Below the pieces are notes generated by a model. It did no database searches, had not been told where the DNA came from, and saw only the letters and a program-made list of their open reading frames with translations. Source: Halocaridina rubra (taxonomy: Eukaryota > Arthropoda > Malacostraca > Decapoda > Atyidae). Taken from it: 64,000 bases of DNA. Both the position numbers and the translations under genes were made by a program. The stretch is taken from positions 64,501 to 128,500 of the forward strand of contig JAXCGZ010020877.1 in NCBI GenBank assembly GCA_037179515.1, given 5' to 3'. This document shows, piece after piece, positions 19,119-33,800 of this stretch. Within the stretch, counting starts at the first letter, position 1. Every line of letters begins with the position of its first letter.

Positions 19119-19929
19119 TATTTAGTGACTCAGTTTGTCTCCTTTCTGGTAACACACATCTTAACTTAAAAACTTGACCATGGTAATTTACGTATAAAAA
19201 GAAAAAGAAAAACAAAAGTCAAACCTGAAGGAAAATTCGAATTTGTGTTCGAGGTGGCACCCACCTGTTTCTGTTATATATTCTTCCTAACTGATAAACT
19301 GACTTGCTAACCAAGATATGTTATCACGGGATTTAGACTTTACATTTAACTCAATATATATACAAAATAACAAAATAGCAAACGAGAAAGCTAAAAGAAA
19401 AGCAAAAAAGAAAAAAAAAATGAAGAAAATAGGACTGCTGTACTACTTGGCAACTTAACTCAGTACTGTTGACGGGTGGGTATTTGGTAATTTTTTTTTC
19501 TTTTATTATTCAATTCTTTTCGTGTATCAAACTAACTACTAGTTAATATAAATGGGAAGGATACTGTTTTTAACAATATATAGAACCACAGGATCAGGTA
19601 AAACGGCTCAAGAGCTTTCCCCAGTTTACACAAAAAATTAGGTAATGTGGTGTGAGGCTCCACGTCTGGCAACTCTTCTAGATTTCCCTCAAGGCAGAAA
19701 CTGGATGGCAGCTTCTCTCTCTTCTCACGAAAAAGTTCTCAATTTTCTTCCTTTAATATGAACAGTCTCGCCTTACAACAAATATTAGTTTTTGTACTCA
19801 CAATACTCTGCAGGATTTTATGGTTTTGGAAATTATGGTAAAGTTTTCCACTAAGCACTTTAGTCACTCGAAAAACACTCGTTCTCGCGACGATCAACGG
19901 ACACTCGCGCACACCACCCTCACCCTCAC

Positions 19930-19969
<40 letters not shown>

Positions 19970-20088
19970 CGTGCGTGTGTTTCTGATTTTTGTTGGCAAA
20001 ATAAAAACTAATGAAATACGATCTAAAATATTTTTTTACATGATTAGGTCTAGTTCGCTTACAGAGCGTAAGCATATGAAAATAGGCA
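19119..20088. other. No recognisable gene; (TG)n tract at 19932-19980
   Basis: AT-rich sequence with several A-runs. I see no conserved coding signal. A TG microsatellite with GCGT variants lies at 19932-19980. The ORFs over it are only Val-Cys repeats. Confidence 0.7.
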
Positions 20089-20778
20089 ATGACAATGAAG
20101 AGAATCTGGTCTCTTGTAAAGCTTGCACAGGCTGACGTTGACTATAATCGGTATATCTGCTCACCCCCATGCATTAAGAGCTTGTATGCACACCTTGCCA
20201 GTCCAATATTACCACTCATCTTTAAATGGTTCCATAAGTATCTTGTACAAGAAGTACACAGGTACCAGGAGGAAATGCTACAGTTTGACCCAGAGGACCC
20301 ACGTTTTCTTTTGGATAATGCACCTGTTAACTCTTCAGCAGAAAAACTTTAAGTGCTGATGGAGGAATCCGTGTAATTATTTTATCAGCAAAAACCACGT
20401 CAGTAACACAGAAGATGTACAAAGATGTGATTAGTGCATACAAGAGAAGATACCAGCAGCGGTATCAGGAGGAAGTCATGGAAGGACCTGAAAATTTCAA
20501 CACTGGCAAATAACTGGAAGAAAATTGTTGAAGGTGAAGAACTTGATCATGATTTCTGTGGTTATGAAACCATCGACTTCCGCCTTGTGCTACAGCATGC
20601 AGGGTGTACAGCTGTAACTTTGGAGAATGTTCAAGAATGGATATATGAAAATTAAAGTGATCTAGAATACCAGACACTTTTGGATGCAGAAAATGTGGCA
20701 GAGGTGACTGGTGACCAGGACAGCAGCAGCAGTAGCAGCAGTGACGAGGAAGATGCCATGCCAAATGAATTTGCTTAA
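20089..20778 (+). pseudogene. Tigger/pogo-type DDE transposase remnant
   Basis: C-terminal part of a pogo-superfamily transposase. FLLDNAPVNSSAEKL is the family's LLLDNAP motif, with the second catalytic Asp. A frame change follows, then SADGGIRVIILSAKTTSV and a YKRRYQQRYQ-like stretch (family: LPPNTTSLIQP... then K(R)RY), then WKDLKISTLANNWKKI and an acidic tail rich in Ser and Asp. The N-terminal DNA-binding and first catalytic regions were not found, and at least two frame breaks are needed. No terminal inverted repeats were located around it. It is an old, immobile fragment; the MITE at 42489 has Tigger-type ends. Confidence 0.7.
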
Positions 20779-21559
20779 ATTATCAGAGGTGCATAGATGT
20801 ATGGACACTGTACTGGAATATGTGGAAAACACAATCAATAAAAAAATCAGTAACCATTGTGGAAATCTCCGTATTCTTCCCTAAGCCGTAATTAGAGAGC
20901 AGTATCAGAGTGGCAAACAACTCAAATCAGATAGTTTTTCCAAAGCTGTGACAGTTCCAGCCTCACTTGACTAGCCAACACCTGATGCATCTGCTGCCTC
21001 ACCTGAGAAGCCAACACCTAGGACATCAGGTATACAGATATTTGCACCATCACAGCTTTGCTCAGTATCAATAGAGCTGGAAAGCTCCAATGACTCAGAA
21101 TAAATTTCTGAAACTCCACTACTACGATTACAACATATCAAGAATCTCTTCACCATCCATGGTACAGGTAAATCTAATTGTATTTTATTACAAAACTGTA
21201 CTTTATTTTAGTGTATTACACTGTAATTACATTTTAGATGAATTTAATATTTTTACATTGAATGTCATGTATAGAAGAATGATCAATTAAAAGTATGACA
21301 GGGGGTATGCCTAAACTCTTCGTAATGTGAGTGATGATGATAGCTAATAAAGACCCCCTACAGAAACTACAGACAATCGGATATAATGGACCGAGATCTC
21401 CCAATTGGTTCGTTAAATCAAGGGCTGAGTGTAATAACAAAGTCAAATTGTCAATTAGTGTGTTACCAGAAAAATAGGTTATTGAAAAGGGTGTTTCAAT
21501 TAGTATACAAAAGACTAAAGCAAATCAGATTTAGATTTTAAAAAAATTATTTATGAGAC
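20779..21559. other. No recognisable gene
   Basis: Intergenic AT-rich sequence. A short inverted pair of caggggg/ccccct-type motifs lies at about 21299 and 21352. It is too weak to call a transposon end. Confidence 0.6.
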
Positions 21560-21861
21560 ATCAAACTCTGTGTAGAGATGCAAGCCACACACTTGCTAAT
21601 TTCCCAGCCATATGGTCATGGGAGGGGTGAATGAGGATCTGGGGTGGTAGGAAGGGGAATAGCTTCAAGGAAACTGATATACAATATCAGGGATCTCTTG
21701 GCCTTTTTAACGGATCTAATGAATAACTTTGATGACAAACTTCAAAATATGTAATAAGAAATTAAAAATTTTAGAGTAAGGTAAAAGAGAATGACAAGCA
21801 AAGAGCAAATATAAAAAAAAAATTGAGAGAAGTAATTAGACGCAAACAGAGGAGAGAACAG

Positions 21862-21865
<4 letters not shown>

Positions 21866-21905
<40 letters not shown>
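21866..21905. repeat. Poly(A) run inside copy M
   Basis: About 40 consecutive A in the region that corresponds to the ORF1 coiled coil. Confidence 0.95.
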
Positions 21906-21907
<2 letters not shown>

Positions 21908-23638
21908 CCTAGCAGTATGTATTTCTGAACACGAAGATTACAACAAAAAGTACACTGCTCTCTTCTGAGAGAGATGAGATTTAAGCTAGGAATGTCCAGT
22001 TAAAGGAAAATATTGATCAGCTTAACAGGAACTAGATATGGAGTATGATAGAATCACAGGATCTTTTACAAATGCTGTGAAAAAAATGCGGCATTAAAAG
22101 CGGCAGTGAGGAAGGTGGTACTAAAAGAGGAGATACACTTGATTATAAAGACGCAGTAATAGGAAATATGAAAGATGTGACTGAAAGAGTAAAGCCACTG
22201 ATCAAATAGGTACTTGATAAAGAGTAGTCAGAGATAATCTCAGGCATAATTGAATCCCAAGACTCAACATGGCCGGGGAAACATGAACATACTAAAGCTA
22301 GGATTTTAGATATGATAAGGAAGCTTGGAGTAGTATGTGGTCCAAAAAATATTGCAAACATTCAGAAAATCGGTAAATACGCTATGGAGGGCAAGGCAAG
22401 AATAATTAAAGTGACCAGTGAGGGAAGAGACACATGTAATTAATAATTGATGAGGGCAAAAACCTAGAAGACTTTCAAAAATTCATAATAGTGTTCATAT
22501 GACAATACAGAACACAGGAAGACTTGGATATGGTTAAAATCTAGTTTAAAAAAAGCTGAATGGTTAAATGAGGGAAAATAATAAAAGAAGTGAATTTTTT
22601 TTTCTGGGTTCATCCAGTCAAAGGGGAGATATGAAAAAACTAGAAAATCAGGGAACATAGAATCATTAAGATTTTTGTACACAAATGATGATGGGGTAAA
22701 TGGTAAGGCAGTAGAAGTAAAGGATCTGATACACGATAGTATGACAGATATAGTGGCAGTTACAGAGACTAAATTAAGTGAGGATATAAAAAGTGTCACA
22801 ATTTTCACTAAGGGTTTCAAAATAATGGGGGTTGAGAGATCTGAGAGGACTGCTGGAGGGAAAGTACTGCATATTAGTGAAGTTTCAGGTTGATTAAGTG
22901 AACTTTGCAATAGAAAGTGACTTCAAGGAATTTCTTGTTGCTTGCATAAAAAGGGTTCAGACAGAATTATAATAGCTGTTGTATATAATCCACCAAAGAA
23001 TCAACACAGTCTAGAGGTTTATGAGGACACTCTGAGGGGTACTATTGACGTTATAAAGTTAAGTTATAAACATCGCATGAGAGAGAAGGTGTAGGATATT
23101 GATTATGGGGGATTATAATAAGAGAGAGATAGATTGGTCTAGTTTTGACCCACACACTAATGGGAATTGTTTTGGGGTAAGAATCCTAGATTGCGAACTA
23201 AGATATTTCCTGTACCAACATGTACTGGCATCAATGAGGGCCAGGAGTGGAGATGAACCATCACTGCTTGATCTAGTATTCACGGATAATATGAAGGATA
23301 TTGGCGAAACTGAGAATGAGCCACCAATTGCAAAGAGTGATCACTGTGTGTTGTTGAGAGTGGAAAACTGAGAAGATTTGGAAAAACGAAAAAGATATTA
23401 CAAAATTATAATTTGCAGGTATTGACTAGAGGACCTTATTTAACAACAAATTTGTACAAGAAATGTATGAATTTTTTGTGAGGAATATAAGAATATATAT
23501 TGCTGATGCATCCATCTACCTAAATAGAAGCTATTATGTCAGAGAGAAATGGTTCAATAATGAGTGTAAGTGAGCTAAGGAGTGGAGAGCCATATACTGG
23601 AATAGGTACAGGAGGAGAAAAAGTATATCAGCTTTTTC

Positions 23639-23678
23639 TTCTTCTTCGTCTACATCTTTTCCCACCTCGTCTGCTTGG
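23639..23678 (-). repeat. Short SINE-like fragment in copy M
   Basis: About 40 bp containing ttcttcttcttcgtctac and atcttttcccacc, matching the start of the longer repeat at 24214. It interrupts the LINE linker between sequences equivalent to ataaatgca and tggcaaacc. A 4-bp gctt repeats on both sides. Confidence 0.6.
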
Positions 23679-24213
23679 CAGACTTAAAAATGAGCGAAAA
23701 ATTAGTACCTAAGTAAAAGAAGTGAGGTGGAGAGGGGTTATGAGAGGGATGCTACCAGGAAGGCTACAGAAAATCCCATATTTTTCACAGCTCTGTCAAA
23801 GGAAAATTGAAGGTCAAAGAACAGGTTTCATAGCTAAAGAGGGAAGATGGAATCATTGCTGAGACAGACGAAGAGATCTACATAGAACTGAAAAAGGAAT
23901 TTCTGTCAGTATTTACAGTAGAATATATTCCACCCCATAAGCTTGCTGAGATAAGAGGTCTTTCAGCTATAGAGGTATGAAAAGTGTTGATGGAGTTAGA
24001 AGCTCATAAAGCTATTGGGCCTTATGACATATCCCCTTGCGTACTTAAGAAGTGTGCTAAACCATTATTGGTGGCGCCATATATCAAACTTGAAAAGTTG
24101 CTGGAATCTGCAGGGGTACCAATACGATAGAAACAAGTAACCGAGGCACTTATCTTCAAAAAATGGGAAGGATAGACACAGCTCTGATCTATAGGCCTGT
24201 TTCCTAAACTAAC

Positions 24214-24349
24214 TTCTTCTTCTTCTTCTTCGTCGTCTACATCTTTTCCCACTTTTATGTGGGGTCGATGTTTCTGGCCAGTGTTCTCCATATGTTCATG
24301 TCCCATACCTCATCACCCAACAAACATTTAGAACTCAGGTCGTCAGTTA
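24214..24349 (-). mobile_element. SINE-like short repeat with 15-bp target duplication
   Basis: A 136-bp insert in the RT region of dead copy M. It is flanked by perfect 15-bp direct repeats gtttcctaaactaac (24199-24213 and 24350-24364), and the uninterrupted LINE has one such site. The plus-strand left end is (TTC)n, so the insert is probably minus-strand with a (GAA)n tail. A related fragment is at 23639. Long target duplication plus a simple-repeat tail fits LINE-mobilised insertion. No tRNA-like promoter boxes were seen. Confidence 0.7.
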
Positions 24350-25862
24350 GTTTCCTAAACTAACGTAGTTTGCAAATTTATGGAGAAACTAGAGGAAAAC
24401 CCTTCTCACTTCACTTGGAGTCCTTTAACTTTATGTCAGTGAGACAACATGGTTCCAGAGAAGGCAAAACTACAGTAACAACCTTACTACAATTTTACGA
24501 CGAAAGAGAGGGCTAGGAGGATTACAAATTCTTAGATTATCAGAAGGCTTTAGATATGGTCCCACAAGGGACTTATTAAGAAGCTGCAAGAAAAGGCGGG
24601 AATATGTGGAAATGTCTTGGAGTGGATAAAAACTTGCTTATAACGAAGAGAACAGAGGGTTCGAGTAAGACACTCAGTGCCTAACTGGGGATAGGTTAGT
24701 AGTGGGGGTCCAAAGGGTTCTGTTTCAGGGCCACTTTTGTTCCTTGTATATGTAAATGACCTAATGGAGTCGGTAAATATATATTTCAAAGTTTGCAGAT
24801 GATGCAAAGACTGTGAAGAAAGTAAAAGACTAGAAAATTGGTTGAGGACTTCAAGGAGACCTAAATAGTCTGAACGAGTACTCAGAAAAGCGGATAATAA
24901 AATTCAATACTTCAAATTGTAAGTTGGTGAGAATGGGCATACTTGCAAGACGGCCCAAGTTTGGGTACTCAATAGCAGATGTAAATTTCAAGAGCCTAAG
25001 ATAGAGAGAGACTTAGGGGCAAACGTATTGGCAGCTTTGTCTAAGAAATGCACATAACTGACATAGTAAAGACTGAATATACTTTCTTAGCAAATATAAG
25101 GGTGACCTTCAGACACATGGACAAAGAATGTTGAGAAATATTTGTTACTTAAGAGTTTTTTTTTTTATGATGACACCAAGATGGGCCAAAAATAAATAAA
25201 TAAAGTGCCCTCATCGATCCTGGGCACGAAGAAAACATAAAGAGAAATGCAGATGCAAGGTGTAGTGACTTGTCAGATGTGAAGGGATAGCAAGACATGT
25301 GTAACGAATATTCAAGAATATTCGGTGTTGATGAAGGCATAGTAAAAGAACCGTAACTGAAGAAAGAATTAACATCGAACTGTCCTGGACAGTCCTATTG
25401 AAGTCCAAAAGGCCTTCAGCTGTAGTATCACATTAGGAGGCTGGCGAAGCTAAAGCCTGAATATGCAGTACCCTTTTCGAATTTGCACTCACAAAAGCAT
25501 ATTAATAAAATGGAAAAAGTTCCATGACACACTATGACACTGGTGACATATATGCAATCTCAGTTATGAGGAGAGGCTGAGGGAATTAGCCTTACTTTAA
25601 CCTGATGCTAGAATGAAAATGGGGGACATAGTGAGTTTTAAATTCCATCATAGTTTTGCTAGTAGACAGGGCTGGCTCTAGAACTCGAGGTCATAGTCTG
25701 AAACTCCGTAATTCGCTAGGCAAGGAAGTAGTTAATGATAGCTGCATTCATAGTTTTAAAGACGAATATGATAAGCATCACTGAGCATAAAAATGGAAGC
25801 AACCAGGACACGGGAAGTTGCAACCATGGTCTCTTTACAGTAAGCACATACAGGTAATTACA

Positions 25863-26876
<1,014 letters not shown>

Positions 26877-26967
<91 letters not shown>

Positions 26968-26990
26968 TATATAATATATATATATATATT
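26877..26990. repeat. (TA)n microsatellite
   Basis: About 110 bp of TA dinucleotides with two short AATA-type interruptions, ending in a T-run at 26989. Confidence 0.97.
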
Positions 26991-27959
26991 TTTTTTTTTT
27001 AACAGATGGCTTGGTCCACCGTTGCAAAAGAACTGATAAAACAGCTCCGTTATATATTAAAAGTTGCATGCACACACACACACACTAGTTTTGAAGATAT
27101 CTTCATCTAAGTCCCTCCTAATTATGTTGGCATGAGAGTCTTTAAGAGGCATTCCACACCAACACAAAAAATACAAAAGTATTACAAACCTGAACAAAAC
27201 AAGTGCTATTTATATAAACAAGGGCAATATCACTCCCTTTAAGAAACTTCTTAATAACATTAATATTCATCACATATAGCTGATAAATGAGCTTATCTTT
27301 ATATATTACCACTGGACAAATCTAACAAGCAGGTGAATTAAAGTTCCTTAATGTTATCATTAAATTTTACATTACATTAAATTTTACTCTACTATATTCT
27401 TTTAACAATTATAAAACAACCATGTTAAATAATTATATATGCATAATATACTTACCATACTATTCATATCATTGTTAAATCAATATGTTGTCTATTTCAT
27501 CAAGTTATTAATATATGACTATGCATCTTAAAAATAGTACTTATGCAAAAACAAGTATTTCTTTATCAGCTAAAAATAGTGTCACTGTACACTATGAACT
27601 ATACAAACAAAGTATTAATATTCCTTAAAGGATAGTGATCTCTTTTGTATCATAATTATACAGGAGGAGTCCTTAGATTTAAGCTTATATATCAAATAGG
27701 ATAAAAATTATTATGGGTCTCTTTTACAATACTAGACAATAAAAATTTTAATCTGTCTTCGTATTATTCCAGCCTATTAAAAGAAAATTGCAGTATGGAA
27801 AAGATGATTAGAGAAATTTTAAACTGCTTAGAAAAGTTTTTATTCTATCTGGGCTATTTTCAAACCCATCTACGGAAAATGCATATTATTGAGATATGGC
27901 ATAAGCTTGGAAAAATTCTTCCATTTACACACCATCCAGAGCCATCAGAAGGAAACTAC
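26991..27959. other. No recognisable gene
   Basis: AT-rich intergenic sequence. A short (AC)n lies at 27071-27085. Nothing else recognised. Confidence 0.65.
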
Positions 27960-30542
27960 ACCCTTCTTCATATATATAAATACATATACCTGGCCTCATT
28001 CCCCCTTGCAAGGGGGGTGGCCAAGCCAAGAAACAAACATTCACCACGATCCACACATACTTCAACTACTCCTCTTAGCTCCTTGAAGATAAAGGGTTGC
28101 CGCATTTTCCCCCCTTCCCCCCTGCTTGGGTCACCCACAAGGTACATCGAGGTCCAATAGCCGCAGCTGGTTTACCCCCACCGCTTCATCACATGGCAAC
28201 TCCTCTCATACCCGTCCATCACAGTTCACAGAGTTAGCAGGTGCCAGAAATCCTCCTGACTCGTGTCACCTATATAAAATCTTCCTCTACTCATATTCTA
28301 CTTCTATTTCTTGCACGCCATCTCTCCATCTCATTGAAGGACTCTCTCTTGACCTAACTCCAATCACTTTTGCACTCCACACACTCTTTACTATCCATTC
28401 ATCACTCATCCTTTCCATGTGTCCAAACTAACTTAACACTCTCTGATCTAACCTATCTAACGGCTTCCTTTCAACATCCATTCTCTGCCTGACAGCCTCA
28501 TTTCTTACTCTATCTATTCTAGATACAACAATCATACGTCTCAAACACCTCATCTCGATTAAAGTCAATTTGTTCCTTTCATCCTCTCTTGCATTCCAAG
28601 TTTATTCTCCACACAATGCTGTCGGCACAATCATACCTTCTTATATCCTTCTCTTTGCATTCATTTCCATATATCTACTTCTCATTACAATTTTCAACCC
28701 ACCTAGACATTTATTTGCTTCCTTTACTCTATGACTTACCTCTGCATCCACTCGTCCAATCCTTCATGAATGCGACCCCAGATACTTAAAACTTTCACAT
28801 TCTTCACACTACTCCACATTCACTCCTACATTCAATCTGTCAACATTAACACTCCTCGTGCATCTCATGATTCTACTTTTACCAATATTCACTCGCAACT
28901 TCTTTCTTTCACACACCTTAACAAAATCAGTCACCATATGATTCAATTCATTCTCAGTATCAGCCACCAGTACAGTATTATCTGCAAACAGCAAGTGATT
29001 CAATTTCCACAACCTTCCATTCTCACCCACTAGTTCCAAACCTCTGTCTAATACTCTTTCATTTACTTCCCTTATTACTCCATCCATATAAACATTAAAC
29101 AACTATGGAGACATTACACAACCTTGACATAACCCTACATTCTCCTCAAACCAATCACTCATATGATTCCCGACTCTCGAAACATGCAAAAACTCTTCAT
29201 GCTTCCAGCAAACTCCGAGTTATTCCATACAGTCGCAACACACTCCACAACTCCTCTATATCAACCCTGTCATTAACTATCTCTAAGTCCATAAAAGCCA
29301 AAAAGTGTTTCTACCTTTCTCCAAGAACTTCTCACACACCTGTCTTACCACAGACACCTAATCCACACATCATCTTCCACTCCTGAACCCACACTATTCT
29401 TTCCTAATTCTCACAATATACCATACCAACTACACTCAACAAACTAATTCCTTTATAACTACTACACTCATACTCATCCCCTTTCCGTTTGTAAAGTGGA
29501 ACTAAACATGCATTCCTCCAATCACCTGGGACTCTTCCTTTCCAGAAACATACATTCAACAACCTAACATCAATTTTATTAATGCCTCTCAACCTTTTGA
29601 CAAGCATTCCAAATGACCAATGTATCTCTGGTGTTTTACCTGCTCTCATTGCTCTCAATGCCAAATGTACCTCCTCTTTTGTTATTTCTCAATCATTCTC
29701 ATCACCTAACAATGGCATTCTCCATTCATTTCCCACAGCCACAATTTCTGCCTCTCTACCATCTTCCTCATTTAGCAGTGCCTTGAAATATTCAGCCCAT
29801 CTCTCTCTCACCTTTATTTCATCTACACGCAATTGCCCGTATGCTCCTTTCACGCTCGCCTCCCTACCAGACTCACATTTCCGCACTCTCTTCACCTCCT
29901 TCCAAAACATTTTATTCCTATCAAACTTCTCAGACAAGCATCTACTCCACAATACATCTGCTTCTCTCTTTGTCTCCTCACAACACGCTTCGTTAACCTC
30001 CTCTACATACAATACATTCCATACACCTCTACATTACCAACCTGCAACCATACCTCAAATGCCTGCTTCTTTTTAGCCATTACTGCACTCACCTGCTCAT
30101 TCCACCATTCACTACCTTTCCTTTTACTTCCACTAGTTAGTCTCCTTCCGCCCACTGCCTCAGCACACTTCACAACTTCCTCCTTGAAACATGCCCATTC
30201 TTCTTCAATTCCCTCCTCCACTTTTTCTTTTTTTATATTCTACACATTCCTCAGACTAGCCTTATACTAACATTCTTTCTCTTTCTTATTCAATTTATTC
30301 ACTTTTAGTGCCTTTCTTGCTCTCTCGCTTGTCATCTTTATCCAACTTTCTCCCACTCTCACTATACCTTCCACTAAATGATCATATATTCCACCACTAG
30401 CTCCTGGCAGTATGTTCACATCCAATACTCATCCAATCACCCTCCTGTCCAAACCAACATAATCCATTTATGCTCTGTCAACTACTCTACCATTATCTAC
30501 TTTGACCCACGTATGCTAGTGCACATCCTTCTTTTTAAACAC
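27960..30542 (-). mobile_element. RTE-like LINE, 3' part
   Basis: Minus-strand non-LTR element of a different clade, holding the RT and a G/C-richer 3' region (28000-28200), ending near an AT repeat at about 27960-27990. The missing 5' part lies at 33801-34180, beyond inserted copy L. The clade call rests on the style of RT motifs (KRKGDEYECSSYKGISLLSV; LLFADNTVLVAD) and the small endonuclease. The exact 3' end is uncertain. Confidence 0.75.
28200..30540 (-). pseudogene. RTE-like endonuclease C-terminus and RT, degenerate
   Basis: Pieces from the 5' end are the endonuclease C-terminus (about 30300-30540, with VLDVNILPGASGG), the linker (30003-30221 and 29689-30012, with WWNEQVSAVMAKKK), RT fingers (29404-29664: GRVPGDWRNACLVPLYKRKG), RT palm (28809-29102: LLFADNTVLVADTENEL), and the C-terminal region to about 28200 (CLRRMIVVSRIDRVRNE, FGHMERM). 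The catalytic FADD is FADN, and several stops and frameshifts are present. It would be inactive. Confidence 0.75.
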
Positions 30543-33500
30543 AGAAAGCTTGGAGTAGTATGTGGTCCTGAATATATTGTAAACATACACCAACTAGGTA
30601 AATATTCGAGGGAAGGAAAGCCGAGACCAACAAAAGTAACCTTTGAGAGAGGGGAAACATGTAGGGAAATATTGTTGAGAAAAAAAAGTCTAAAAGACCT
30701 TCAAGAATTCAAAGAAGTGTTCATTAGACGATACAGAACACAGGAAGAGATGGGAAAGATCAAAAACTTGTTGCAAGAGGCAAGAAGGTTAAATGATGAA
30801 AGAAATGAAGAAGAGAAGAAAAATTTTCATTACAGAGTTCTTCCAGACAAAGGGGAGATAAAGAAGATAATGGCAGAAGATTAGGGGATGGGGCCTCATT
30901 AAGATTGTTATACACAAATGCTGATGGATTAGCTGGTAAGGCAGTAGAATTAAAAGATAGGATTCACAACAGTAAGGCAGATATAGTAGCAATTACAGAG
31001 ACTAAGTTGAGTGAGGACATAAACAGTGTCACAGTTTTTCCTAAGGGCTTCAGAATACTAAGGGTTGAAAGATCTTAGAGGACTGGTGGAGGGATAGCAC
31101 TGCTCATAAGTGAAAGGATTCAAGTTGAAGAAATAAACTTGGCTATAGAAAGTGAGTTCAAGGAATTTCTTGTTGCTCGCATAAATACTGGGTCAGAGAG
31201 CATTATAATAACTGTTGTATACAACCCACCAAGGAACCAAAATAGGCTTGAAGTTTATGAGGAAAGTCATATAGGTACTATTGAAGTCATAAACTCAGTT
31301 GTTAACATGGCACGGGAAATAAAATGTAGGATTTTTATTATGGGAGACTTTAATCATAGAGATAGATTGGATAAATCTTGACCCACACAGTGGTGAGGAC
31401 TCATTCGGGGCAAGATTCCTTGATTGCGTACAAGGGAATTTCCTACACCAACATGTAATGGAACCAACAAGAGCCAGGGGTGGGGATGAGCCATCACTAC
31501 TTGATCTAGTGTTCACAGATAATGTGTTGGATATTGAAAAAATTGAGTATGTACCACCAATTGGAAAGAGTGACCACTGTGTGTTGTTGATGGAGTATAT
31601 CATTGAAGATATTCTTCCTGAGAGTAGAGGCACTGAGGACATGAGGAGGAACTATCCGAAAGGAGATTACATCAAAATGAATGGGCTTTTGCAGTTCTTG
31701 ACTGGAGAACCTTATTTTACAACAAATCTGTACAAGAAATGTATGACATCTTTTGTGGGAAATATGGGAAGATAGTAGATTGCTGCATACCTGTCACCAA
31801 AGTAGGTGTAATTCATGCCAGAGAGAAATGGTTCGATAATGGGTGTAAAAGAGCTAAGGAGTGGAGAGACAAATGCTGGAAAAGGTATAGGAGGAGAAAA
31901 AACATAAATGCATGGCAAACCTACAAAAGAGCAAGAAATGACTACCTAAGCAAAAGGAGAGAGGCAGAGAGAGACTATGAGAGGGACATCACCAGGAAGG
32001 CTAAAGAAAACCCCAAGCTTTTCCACAGCTTTATCAGAGGAAAACTGAAGGTAAAAAAACAGGTTTTAAGGCTACAGAGAGCGGATAGAAGCATCACTGA
32101 AACGGATGAAGAGATCTGCAAAGAATTGAACAAGGAGTTTCAGTCAGTATTTACAGTAGAAAATACCCCACCCCCTCAGATTGCAGTGATAGAAGCTCAA
32201 GGGCCGGTATTAGAGAACATCAACCTTACAGCCACAGAGGTATGCAAAGCGCTGACGGATTTAGATGTTCATAAAGCTACAGGTCCTGATGACATATCCC
32301 CTCATGTGCTTAAAAAATGCGCAAACTCAATATCAGTGGCACTAAGTATCATATTTAAAAAGTCACAGGAGTCAGGGGAGATTCCAAGATGCTGAAAACA
32401 AGCAAATGTGATACCTATCTTCAAAAAGGGAAGGAGGGATACGGCTCTGAACTATAGACCAGTTTCCTTGACCAGCATAGTTTGCAAAGTTATGGAGAAA
32501 GTACTAAGGAAACATATCTCTCTTCACTTGGAATCCTTCAACTTTTTGTCAGTGAGGCAACATGGCTTCAGAGAAGGTAGATCAACAGTAACAAACTTAT
32601 TAGAATTTTTTGATGAGGTAAGCCAAATCTTACAGGAAAGAGAGGGCTGGGCAGATTGCATATTCCTAGACTTCCAGAAAGCGTTTGACACTGTTCCACA
32701 TGGGAGACTTATTAGGAAGCTGCAGTCAATGGCTAGAATAGGTGGAAATGTTTTGGAATGGATAAAACTTACTTAGAAGGAAGGGAGCAGAGGGTTAGAG
32801 TAAGACACTCAGTGTCTGAATGGAGAAGAGTTAGTAGTGGAGTTCCACAGGGTTCAGTTTTAGGGCCACTTTTGTTCCTTGTATATGTAAATGACCTACC
32901 AGACTCTGTAAATTCATTCATGAATATGTTTGCAGATGATGCAAAGATTGTGAAGAAAGTAAAAAAACGAGAACAATGGTAGAGAACTTCAGGAGGATCT
33001 AAATAATCTGCATGAGTGGTCAGAAAAGTGGCTAATGAAATTCAATACTTCAAAATGTAAGGTAATGAGAACGGGTACAAGTGCAAGAAGGCCCAAGCTT
33101 GACTACTCGGTGGCTGGAGTACAACTTCAAGAGACAGAAAATGAGAGAGATCTAGGAGTAAACATACTGGCAGATTTGTCTCCAGAAATACATATAAATG
33201 GCATAGTAAGGGCAGCATATGCATTCTTATCAAATGTAAGGGTAGCCTTCAGGCACATGGACAAGGAAATGTTCAGAAATATTTATGTAACCTATGTGAG
33301 GCCAAAACTCGAATATGCAGCCCCCTTTTGGAATCCGCACTTGAAAAAGCACATAGCTAAGCTTGAAAAAGTTCAAAGACATGCCACGAAACTGGTGCCA
33401 GAAATACGTAATCTCAGTTATGATAAGAGGCTGAGGGAATTAGACTTACCATCACTCGAAGCTAGAAGAGTGAGGGGGGATATGGTGACAGTCTTTAAAT

Positions 33501-33724
33501 TCCTTCATGGTTATCATAGAGTGGATAGGGATCGATATTTTGATATGGCTGGCTCTAGAACTAGAGGTCATAGTTTGAAGCTTCGTAAGAAAACTTCTTT
33601 GCAGGATGTAAGAAAATACTTTTTCAGTGTAAGAGTAGTTGATAATTGGAATTGGCTAAGCGAGGAGGTAGTTAATGCTATCTCAATCCATAATTTTAAG
33701 GACAGGTATGATAAGTATCACTAA
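30543..33724 (+). pseudogene. Broken ORF1-ORF2 of LINE copy L
   Basis: ORF1 C-terminus (to 30884, then TAG) with the A5T4 slippery-type run. ORF2 follows with the endonuclease stop at 31077 (RS*RTGG), a frameshift at about 31363 (FNH then RDRLDKS), a Trp-to-stop change at 32393 in the RT fingers, and shifts at about 32763 and 32966. The C-terminal 33035-33724 is open. RT motifs VPQGSVLGP and FADDAK are still readable. Inactive. Confidence 0.85.
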
Positions 33725-33800
33725 GTATAAAATGGAACCGATCAGGAGACGGGAAGATACGAGCTTTGGGCTCTTTCCCGTAAACACAATTAGGTAATCA
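30543..33800 (+). mobile_element. 5'-truncated CR1/L2-like LINE, copy L
   Basis: Plus-strand copy of about 3.26 kb, starting within the ORF1 RNA-binding domain (agaaagcttggag) and ending with the stem-loop and one tail unit (caattaggtaatcac). It is inserted antisense into the RTE-like endonuclease gene. No clear target duplication is visible; a small target deletion is likely. Confidence 0.88.

Larger units (their letters stand above)
21960..25790 (+). pseudogene. Decayed ORF1-ORF2 of LINE copy M
   Basis: Many stops and indels. Recognisable pieces are the ORF1 RNA-binding domain (about 22200-22560), endonuclease N-terminal part (22675-22893: TNDDG, TETKLSED), endonuclease C-terminal part (23099-23371: MGDYNKREIDW, SDHCVLL), an RT finger region (about 23990-24560), RT palm (24700-24810: GPLLFLVYVNDL, then FADDAK after a shift), and C-terminal domain to about 25790. 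No product is expected. Confidence 0.8.
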
